Assembly: GCA_016219455.1 (NCBI GenBank) | Contig: JACRMZ010000064.1 | Coordinates: forward strand, 1-6,880 | Reading direction: 5' to 3' | Origin: Candidatus Aenigmatarchaeota archaeon | GTDB taxonomy: Archaea; Aenigmatarchaeota; Aenigmatarchaeia; PWEA01; JACRMZ01 | Length of the DNA: 6,880 bases | Part shown: positions 1 through 4,944 of the stretch, in pieces | Layout: each line of letters starts with the position of its first letter | Numbering within the stretch: position 1 is the first letter of the stretch | The notes under the pieces: generated by a model | Databases searched by the model: none | Told to the model about the DNA's origin: nothing | What the model saw: only the letters and a program-made list of their open reading frames with translations | Translations under genes and position numbers: made by a program

Positions 1-41
1 AAGCACGGGCCAAAAGTCGCAAAAGCAGTCTCCGGAGTCAT
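1..41 (-). CDS. Start of an unidentified downstream gene (partial, 13 codons)
   Basis: The stop codon of the helicase gene overlaps an ATG in the arrangement ATGA (plus-strand tca at 38-40, cat at 39-41). From that ATG the frame stays open to the window edge and reads MTPETAFATFGPC. A four-base start/stop overlap also occurs between the DUF309 and ChrA genes of this operon, so it is a plausible coupled gene start. Thirteen residues are too few to recognise a family, and the call rests only on the junction geometry. It could equally be a chance ATG. Confidence 0.35.
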   Translation of the reverse strand, partial: MTPETAFATFGPC

Positions 42-1816
42 GCTGGCAATTCTTGTGTCGTCCCTTCTTCTGTCTTTCCTTTCGCGTTTTCTTGCATAAG
101 TTTTCCAATCGCAGAGGAGCTTGCAGTCACAACAGTTTTCTGAATGTAGTCTGGAAGGTGCTCAAGGAACCTTCTGTATCTCCTGTCCCCCAAGACGAAA
201 AGCGCTTTATCCTCGCGGGAACGCAGCGCCCTCCCGAGGGACTGCGATGCCCTTCTCAGGGCAGGGAGTATGTAGGCGTAGAAAGTGCCTTTCTCGCTTC
301 CGTATATTTTTTTGCTGTAGTCAAGGAGCAGACTCGTCCTTGTATTCTTCCTGTCAAAGGGGACACCAACAATAAAAACGTTTTCCAGCTCCCTCCCTGG
401 GAAGTCAGCGCCTTCGGCAAATCTTCCCTGCATCGTTGCCAAAAGCAGGCCATCGCCTTTCGTCGCGCGCGACTTGAAACCGTCAAGGACCCTGCGCCCC
501 TCAATGTCAGAAAGCTCGTTCTGGACCCTGTAGGAGGAGAAGAATATCGCTGAGTTTGTTGTCGTGTTTGAAAGGAAAGACTCTATTGAGCTTGCATACC
601 CGTCCCTCATCTCGCTTTCTATTTGCAGGCCTTCTGTTGACAAGTCGGATGTTATGAAAGTCCTTATTCGGGAAAGGTCAAAATTTGAATCAAACGCCTT
701 TCCGATGTATTTGTCCAGTCCGGCAGTCTCTGCAAATGCCTCGACTGGCCCCATCGTCCCGGACAGGAAAACACACGCATGGAACTTTCCCCAGACGTCC
801 TTCAGATACTCGCGGGAGCGCATGTCAAATATCTCTATCCCCTTCCTGCTCACTATGGCCTTGACGCCGTCCGTCCCCGCGGTAGCGAAAAGCCGCGTGA
901 GGAACTGCGAAAGCCTGTGCAAACTGGACGAAGGCCGCTTGCCATCTTCGAGGCGTTTCTTCCTTATCCTGTTTCCGAACTTCTCCATCAGCTTTACCAT
1001 ATCCTCTATCCCGTCTGTGTGGAGCCTGTTTACGTCAAAAACGGCGTCATCTGATGAAAGCGAAGAGTACGACTCAAAAAGCACCGAATTGATTCTCTTC
1101 AGGCACTCCTTTACTTCCTTGGCTTTCTTGTCATCTATTTGCGAAAGCTCCCTCATCGCCCTTGTCGCTATCGTGTAATTTATCGAATCGGAATTCATGT
1201 TTATGGCGGCCTGCGGAAGGTTATGCGCTTCGTCAACGACAAGGATAGCATCGGAGAAACTGAAGCTCTTTCTCACGGCCCATGAAACTGCCTCGCTTAG
1301 GACATAATTATAATTGAGGGAAACTACGTCGGCAAAGTGGGCAAGGTGCTTTTGTACTTTATATGGGCAACTGGCTTTGCATGACTGCAGGACCTCTGAA
1401 TAAAGAAGCGGGTCCTTGACGAATTTCGCGAGGCTTTCTTTCACTGTGCAAATATCCTCACCCTTCGTTTTGCATATGTACGAAGCTTCGTCCTGTGTCA
1501 GCCCTTTCACACCAGCAGTGAGAAGGCACATCTCGCGTTTTCCACGAAAAGAGAGTCCATAGACACCGTGTCCCTTGTTCTTTATTTTTTTCAGCTCCTC
1601 TATGGGGCGGTCAGTTTCGTTGCCGGTCTTGGATGCCCATATTATCCTCAGCCCGCGCTCCTTGGCTATGGGCAAAAGGGACGCGAGGACTAGCGGCGTT
1701 TTCCCAAAGCCGGTGGGGGCATGGATGCAGACGTTTTTGCCATCTATGCTTTTGCTCAAGAACTCAATGAACCCTTTCTGCTCTTCCCTGAGCTTGTATG
1801 GGAAATAATCGGGCAC
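38..1816 (-). CDS. xpd: XPD/Rad3-family superfamily 2 DNA helicase with iron-sulfur domain
   Basis: The 592-residue protein is of usual archaeal XPD length and carries the family's motifs in order. The N-terminus has the FPYxxREEQ type of start (residues 5-13). Walker A is APTGFGKT (33-40). A cysteine-rich iron-sulfur region follows, with C97, C115 or C123, C146 and C150; the last sits in CPY followed by an ADVVSLNYNYVL stretch. Walker B is VDEAHN (194-199). Further motifs are LSGTM (351-355), FFSSYR (425-430), GRFAEGADFPG (464-474) and QSLGRALRS (525-533). The family unwinds DNA 5' to 3' using ATP in repair. Motif Ia reads ASKTGNETDRP rather than the usual XPD T-x-x-Q form, so a diverged XPD-like or DinG-like paralogue is possible. 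The start is GTG: an in-frame TGA lies three codons upstream, the next methionine is residue 95, and the N-terminal motif needs this start. No clear Shine-Dalgarno is seen. It begins 24 bases after the transporter gene, probably in the same transcript. Confidence 0.9.
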   Translation of the reverse strand: MPDYFPYKLREEQKGFIEFLSKSIDGKNVCIHAPTGFGKTPLVLASLLPIAKERGLRIIWASKTGNETDRPIEELKKIKNKGHGVYGLSFRGKREMCLLTAGVKGLTQDEASYICKTKGEDICTVKESLAKFVKDPLLYSEVLQSCKASCPYKVQKHLAHFADVVSLNYNYVLSEAVSWAVRKSFSFSDAILVVDEAHNLPQAAINMNSDSINYTIATRAMRELSQIDDKKAKEVKECLKRINSVLFESYSSLSSDDAVFDVNRLHTDGIEDMVKLMEKFGNRIRKKRLEDGKRPSSSLHRLSQFLTRLFATAGTDGVKAIVSRKGIEIFDMRSREYLKDVWGKFHACVFLSGTMGPVEAFAETAGLDKYIGKAFDSNFDLSRIRTFITSDLSTEGLQIESEMRDGYASSIESFLSNTTTNSAIFFSSYRVQNELSDIEGRRVLDGFKSRATKGDGLLLATMQGRFAEGADFPGRELENVFIVGVPFDRKNTRTSLLLDYSKKIYGSEKGTFYAYILPALRRASQSLGRALRSREDKALFVLGDRRYRRFLEHLPDYIQKTVVTASSSAIGKLMQENAKGKTEEGTTQELPA

Positions 1817-1840
1817 GAATATAACTCAGCAACGAGGAAT

Positions 1841-2959
1841 TTATAGCCCGATTGAGATGAGGACAAACCCGATGATGGAAGACACGATTATAAGGTACGC
1901 AGGGGAAAGCTTCCTATGCCATAGCGAATATGCACAAAGGAGCATTATCAGCAAAGCCCTGTAATCGGGAACGGCAGACGGGAACAGCCTGACAGAGCTT
2001 GCGCCTATCAGCCCAATGACTGATGCAGTAACGCATCCTATGGAAAATTGAAGCTTCTGATTGTCAAGGACTGAAAGTATCTTATTGTAGCCAAAAAGCG
2101 TGAAGCAAAACGCCGGCAAGAATATGCCTATTGTGGAGATGACAGCTGCCCAAAAGCCGCCTGCAAGGTAGCCGACAAACGTGCCCAGCATTATGAGTGG
2201 TGTCGGCACAGTGTTGACAAAACCGACGCCATCAAGAAATTGCTGAGGTGAAAGCCATCCATTTTCCACAACGGCTCCTTTCTCCAGGAACGGGATTGAT
2301 GTATATGCCCCTCCGAACGTGAGGAGCCCTGCCTCAAGAGAGAGCATGAATATCAGGAAAAGCTTGCTTTTTGCCATCGGATACGCTCCCAAGGGCAATA
2401 TTGCAAACAGCCTCCTGTCACCGAACAAAAAAGCCGCAAAGACTGCCATGAATATAAGGATGGCAAAACTGACATCGAAAAAAAGCGTTGAGAAAAATGC
2501 GATTGATGAAAGAAGCAGATGCAGCCGTGTCTTTATGGAAGCCATTGATATCCTGTAAATAGCCCATATTATCATCGCCATTGCTGCTGCCTTTATGCCG
2601 TACAGAAGAGCGTTTGCCCACTCAAACGACGCTCCGTATGCGTGATATAAGAAAGATATTATCAACATTATAAAAAATCCCGGGAGTATGAAACCCAACC
2701 CCGAAATCACGGACCCGAGCCTGCCCTTTCTAAGATACCCAAAGTGGACAGCAAGCTCCGTGGCCTCAGGACCTGGAAGGAGCTGATAGACTGAAAGGAC
2801 CTTTGAGAACGTATTGGGGTCCATCCACTTCTCCTTCTCCACAAGCTCTTCGCGCATAAGGGAAATCTGGGCTATTGGGCCTCCAAATGCAAGAAACCCG
2901 AATTTTAGGAACCTGAAAAACAAGCCGGAATATGAATCCTCTTTTTTTCCCATTCTCAT
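1841..2959 (-). CDS. chrA: ChrA-family (CHR) chromate/anion transporter
   Basis: This 372-residue, strongly hydrophobic inner-membrane protein has the two homologous halves of the long CHR family. The first half has FLKFGFLAFGGPIAQ (17-31), an acidic/basic stretch with MREELVEKEKW, then LPGPEATEL (61-69) and GxxRKGRxGSVISGLGFILPGF (about 74-95). The second half repeats this as LEAGLLTFGGAYTSIPFLE (208-226), WLSPQQFLDGVGF and NTVPTPL (249-255), with PTP replacing PGP. Several further helices follow up to the C-terminus. Characterised relatives export chromate; for many archaeal members the natural substrate is unknown, so chromate transport is only a family-level assignment. The first ATG overlaps the DUF309 stop (ATGA), and a second ATG two codons later is possible; GGGGAA lies just upstream. 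A membrane anion transporter between a nuclease and a helicase gene is an unexpected neighbour. Confidence 0.92.
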   Translation of the reverse strand: MRMGKKEDSYSGLFFRFLKFGFLAFGGPIAQISLMREELVEKEKWMDPNTFSKVLSVYQLLPGPEATELAVHFGYLRKGRLGSVISGLGFILPGFFIMLIISFLYHAYGASFEWANALLYGIKAAAMAMIIWAIYRISMASIKTRLHLLLSSIAFFSTLFFDVSFAILIFMAVFAAFLFGDRRLFAILPLGAYPMAKSKLFLIFMLSLEAGLLTFGGAYTSIPFLEKGAVVENGWLSPQQFLDGVGFVNTVPTPLIMLGTFVGYLAGGFWAAVISTIGIFLPAFCFTLFGYNKILSVLDNQKLQFSIGCVTASVIGLIGASSVRLFPSAVPDYRALLIMLLCAYSLWHRKLSPAYLIIVSSIIGFVLISIGL

Positions 2960-3342
2960 TTCCCCAATGATAGCTTCTCAACGTTTTTCTTTGAAACGGC
3001 CCTCTCCACCCTCTCATAAAGCTCCTCCGTCTCGATGCCATGATAACTGCCAGTCTTTCCTTCCAGCTTTTCCAGTGCCCGTGTCAGTATTGAAAAGCAG
3101 ACTTCGTTCTCATCTTTTTGAGAGTGGACCAGCGCTGCTGAAATGAGTATTATGGCATGGAGGATCTCCTTTTCATCGCCTTCGGATTTTCTCCACGCGC
3201 ATTCAAGCGCTTCGTGTGCTTCCCAATATCTTTGCTCGGCAAACAGCTTTTTCCCCCGCTCTATTGCATCGAATTTCTCCTCTTTACTTTCTGTTATCTC
3301 GTCTGTCCCTTCGGGGACAGCGATGCCTGAAAGGGACGCCAT
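2956..3342 (-). CDS. DUF309 family protein
   Basis: The 128-residue soluble protein carries the DUF309 signature: FAEQRYWEAHEALECAW (about 34-50) followed by a helix with LHAIILISAALVHSQK (about 61-76) and a third helix FSILTRALEKLEG. The EAHE-x-x-E-x-x-W core is diagnostic, but the family's biochemical role is unknown. The first roughly 25 residues are acidic, lack family signature, and look like a linker. The ATG at 3342 is the first start after an in-frame TGA eight codons upstream, and a weak GGA lies seven bases before it. That TGA is the stop of the preceding 51-residue ORF, in the same frame. The two could be remnants of one 188-residue protein, or two genes translated by reinitiation. 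The stop overlaps the ChrA start by four bases. Confidence 0.88.
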   Translation of the reverse strand: MASLSGIAVPEGTDEITESKEEKFDAIERGKKLFAEQRYWEAHEALECAWRKSEGDEKEILHAIILISAALVHSQKDENEVCFSILTRALEKLEGKTGSYHGIETEELYERVERAVSKKNVEKLSLGK

Positions 3343-3366
3343 GATATCTTCCTTTTTCTCGATGGG

Positions 3367-3522
3367 TCAGGTGATATCCAACTCAATATCCCTGTGGGAA
3401 ACGCGGCAATCCATCACTATTATCGAAACGTCCCTTAGGAGTTTCCTTGACCTCTGCAATAGACCCTTGGCATCTTTAGGGCCAAAAGACGCGTTCTTCA
3501 GGCGGAAAATGAAACGGGGCAT
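3367..3522 (-). CDS. Small unknown protein, 51 residues, between nurA and the DUF309 gene
   Basis: This short ORF starts at an ATG that shares one base with the NurA stop (TGATG) and ends in TGA. A good Shine-Dalgarno match, GAGG (plus-strand cctc at 3531-3534), lies eight bases before the ATG. The protein is basic, beginning MPRFIFRLKN. The predicted pattern is strand (FIFRL), helix (PKDAKGLLQRSRKLL) and two strands (SIIVMDCRV and RDIELDI). I do not recognise a family. Its frame is the same as that of the downstream DUF309 ORF, with only the TGA and eight sense codons between them, so it may be the N-terminal domain of a longer DUF309 protein that has been split. The coupled start and ribosome site favour a translated gene. 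Confidence 0.7.
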   Translation of the reverse strand: MPRFIFRLKNASFGPKDAKGLLQRSRKLLRDVSIIVMDCRVSHRDIELDIT

Positions 3523-4601
3523 CAGAACGGCCTCGAATCCCTTCTAAGCTTGTAGAGCGCTGAGATGGAACCGACTTTGTCCACGATGTATGAATGCACA
3601 ACGTCCAGTTCTTCTTCCCGCAAACGGGCCTTGGAATCTGCCTCAACAAGCACTGTGGGAAAGCCATACTCCTGGTTGTGCGATGATATTGGCAGGAGAA
3701 GGGCGGCTATCTTATCCGCATCGCGCACGGGTTCCTTCTCTGAATAGAAATCGACTCTTATCGGCCTGTCAAACGATGTTGTCTTCAGGTAGAACGAGTA
3801 GACGTTTTTTGCCATGCTGCCAAGGTCCTTTATTATCTGGGACTCTTCCGAGTACCGGAATACAAAGCTTCGCTCCCCCTCCTTCAGGACGTGGAAAAGA
3901 AGGTTTGAATCGCGAGTCGACTTCAATATGGATGAAAGATTCTCCACCCTTGTGTCTTTGATTTGTTCAAGTATGCTTTCCGCCAGGATGTCTGTGACGC
4001 GCTTTGAACGCGAATCTTCGTTGACGCCTGCAAGAAGCGACTTGGTGGAATAAAGCTCCCTATAGAGCTCAAGGAGCTTCTCGTATCTCCGGAAAAGCGG
4101 AGAGGTGTTCTTCGGCCTGTCCATCGGATGCGGAACTATGCTCCCGTCAGCCAGCACAAGATCCCCTCCCAAATTCCCCATTTCCGTGAGCATCTTCACT
4201 TCGCTTTGCTGCCTTTCAAGATTTGCGGCAAGCATGAGGTCCTGCAGCGAGTGGGAATCTGAAATTACAGTGAGCTGTGGTGAGGGGAAAGCGTTGGGGT
4301 AATAATCCACCTTGTCCAGCTTCCCATCCTTGAAAATGAACGCGACGCCGACACTTCGCGTAAGGATTAGGTCAATCGCATGGTAGGCCTGGCGCACAAG
4401 CCCCCCATCGACCCCTATAATCTTCGCGCTTTTGAGGTCAAAGCGTTTCACTGGAAACGATATCTTCCTCTCAAGAACCTCCTTGCTGTCTATCTCGACT
4501 CCCTTTATCTCCCGCAGGAACTGGCCGAGCATTCGGCGCTTCTCTTCAAGGCCCTTGACCTCTTCGGCTACCTTGTCCAGCTGTGAAAGGATGTACTCCA
4601 T
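3522..4601 (-). CDS. nurA: NurA-family 5'-3' DNA nuclease
   Basis: The 359-residue protein has the NurA domain layout. A coiled N-terminal helix (1-45) precedes strand motif IIGVDGG with D65. The middle acidic region lies around 128-140 (LERQQSEVKMLTE). VLADGS supplies D152, AGVNEDSRSK spans 191-200, and the late motif YGFPTVLVEADSKAR carries D322, followed by H336. These match the conserved acidic and histidine positions of the RNaseH-like NurA active site. In archaea NurA is a Mn-dependent nuclease that works with the HerA ATPase, alongside Mre11-Rad50, to resect double-strand breaks. No herA or mre11 lies in this window. The ATG start is fixed because an in-frame TAG directly precedes it, and GAGGGG lies six bases upstream. 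The gene overlaps the next ORF by one base. Confidence 0.9.
   Translation of the reverse strand: MEYILSQLDKVAEEVKGLEEKRRMLGQFLREIKGVEIDSKEVLERKISFPVKRFDLKSAKIIGVDGGLVRQAYHAIDLILTRSVGVAFIFKDGKLDKVDYYPNAFPSPQLTVISDSHSLQDLMLAANLERQQSEVKMLTEMGNLGGDLVLADGSIVPHPMDRPKNTSPLFRRYEKLLELYRELYSTKSLLAGVNEDSRSKRVTDILAESILEQIKDTRVENLSSILKSTRDSNLLFHVLKEGERSFVFRYSEESQIIKDLGSMAKNVYSFYLKTTSFDRPIRVDFYSEKEPVRDADKIAALLLPISSHNQEYGFPTVLVEADSKARLREEELDVVHSYIVDKVGSISALYKLRRDSRPF
3531..3534 (-). promoter_or_regulatory. Shine-Dalgarno sequence of the 51-residue ORF
   Basis: Minus-strand GAGG within the last NurA codons lies eight bases before the ATG at 3522. It supports translation of this small ORF, which otherwise has no recognised homology. 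Confidence 0.5.
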
Positions 4602-4607
4602 CTAGAA
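4601..4607. repeat. Left flanking direct repeat (possible target-site duplication)
   Basis: TCTAGAA abuts the left inverted repeat and matches TCAAGAA at 4886-4892 except for the third base. It contains the TAG stop of the membrane protein and the first base of the NurA ATG on the minus strand. Confidence 0.4.
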
Positions 4608-4868
4608 CCCCTCAGATAAGGATATCAATGAAAAAACTACCACTAAAATCCCTATAACAGTTGAGCCAACGCCAATTATTTGTAATGAGATTTTACCGTT
4701 TGATATAACATCGGAAACTATAGGAGAATGTGAAATGCTACTAAATGAATCTAGCATGGCATTTCCTGTATAAACGGTTAGTTCTGTTTCATCTGATGGC
4801 AGACCGTATATTGATAATATTAGTCCAACAACAAACATCACGACACCTGATAATATTACCTTTTCCAT
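4602..4868 (-). CDS. Small two-helix membrane protein of unknown function
   Basis: The 88-residue protein has two hydrophobic segments, about residues 4-23 (VILSGVVMFVVGLILSIYGL) and 62-84 (LQIIGVGSTVIGILVVVFSLISL). A polar, serine-rich loop of about 38 residues joins them and presumably faces one side of the membrane. I do not recognise a family. The ATG is the first possible start after an in-frame TAA three codons upstream; AGGT immediately before it is too close to serve as a normal Shine-Dalgarno. The gene is strikingly AT-rich: a hand count over 4621-4860 gives 82 GC of 240 (34%), against 45% over 4441-4500 and 52% over 5041-5100. It fills a segment bounded by inverted repeats, and its TAG stop falls in the flanking direct repeat, directly before the NurA ATG. 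It may be a passenger or chance ORF of an inserted element. Confidence 0.6.
   Translation of the reverse strand: MEKVILSGVVMFVVGLILSIYGLPSDETELTVYTGNAMLDSFSSISHSPIVSDVISNGKISLQIIGVGSTVIGILVVVFSLISLSEGF
4608..4613 (-). promoter_or_regulatory. Shine-Dalgarno sequence of nurA
   Basis: Minus-strand GAGGGG lies six bases before the NurA ATG, a good match to the archaeal GGAGGTGATC consensus. It sits inside the last codons of the membrane-protein ORF and within the inverted repeat, so the putative insertion would have provided it. Its presence argues for independent initiation of NurA rather than readthrough of the TAG. Confidence 0.7.
4608..4615 (+). repeat. Left terminal inverted repeat of the candidate element
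   Basis: CCCCTCAG is the exact reverse complement of 4878-4885. With one more base each side (4607 and 4886) the match is 9 bp. Read on the minus strand, it supplies the GAGGGG ribosome-binding sequence for NurA. Confidence 0.5.
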
Positions 4869-4877
4869 ACCTATTTA

Positions 4878-4885
4878 CTGAGGGG
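4878..4885 (-). repeat. Right terminal inverted repeat of the candidate element
   Basis: CTGAGGGG on the plus strand is the mirror copy of 4608-4615. It lies in the 5' leader of the membrane-protein gene, ten bases before its ATG. The inner bases next to the two repeats do not align well without gaps. Confidence 0.5.
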
Positions 4886-4892
4886 TCAAGAA
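4886..4892. repeat. Right flanking direct repeat (possible target-site duplication)
   Basis: TCAAGAA abuts the right inverted repeat and matches TCTAGAA at 4601-4607 at 6 of 7 positions. It lies in the divergent intergenic region, between the TATA element and the membrane-protein start. Confidence 0.4.
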
Positions 4893-4913
4893 CTAAAACC
4901 CACCATTTCCACA

Positions 4914-4923
4914 TTTTAAATAT
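4914..4923. promoter_or_regulatory. TATA element shared by the divergent transcription units
   Basis: Plus-strand TTTTAAATAT is centred about 26 bases before the metG ATG. This is the usual archaeal TATA-to-start-site distance, so metG mRNA is probably leaderless; no Shine-Dalgarno precedes its ATG. The element is nearly palindromic. Read on the minus strand it is ATATTTAAAA preceded by purine-rich CAAAGG, which resembles a TFB recognition element. A minus-strand start site would then fall near 4893, giving a leader of about 25 bases to the membrane-protein ATG. The rest of 4869-4944 shows no other clear signal. Confidence 0.6.
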
Positions 4924-4944
4924 CCTTTGAATCATCAATAGCTT

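Larger units (their letters stand above)
4608..4885. mobile_element. Candidate 278-bp MITE-like insertion
   Basis: The segment starts CCCCTCAG (4608-4615) and ends CTGAGGGG (4878-4885), a perfect 8-bp inverted repeat. Directly outside are TCTAGAA (4601-4607) and TCAAGAA (4886-4892), direct repeats matching at 6 of 7 bases, as expected of an aged target-site duplication. The AT-rich composition coincides with these limits. No transposase is present, so it would be non-autonomous. Family cannot be assigned, and the repeats are short enough that coincidence is not excluded. Confidence 0.45.

Noticed and set aside
231..242. Short GC-rich hairpin (CCCTC-CC-GAGGG)
   Set aside because: It lies inside the helicase coding sequence, has a two-base loop and no U-tract, so it is not a credible terminator.
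53..1178. Long plus-strand ORFs (53-553 and 564-1178) opposite the helicase
   Set aside because: They are antisense to well-supported helicase motifs, have no recognisable domains and no promoter or ribosome site.
3367..3369. Reassigned TGA or selenocysteine codon joining the small ORF and DUF309
   Set aside because: TGA is used as an ordinary stop by the helicase, nurA and DUF309 genes, and I saw no selenocysteine context; a plain stop with reinitiation is simpler, so only the same-frame fact is reported.
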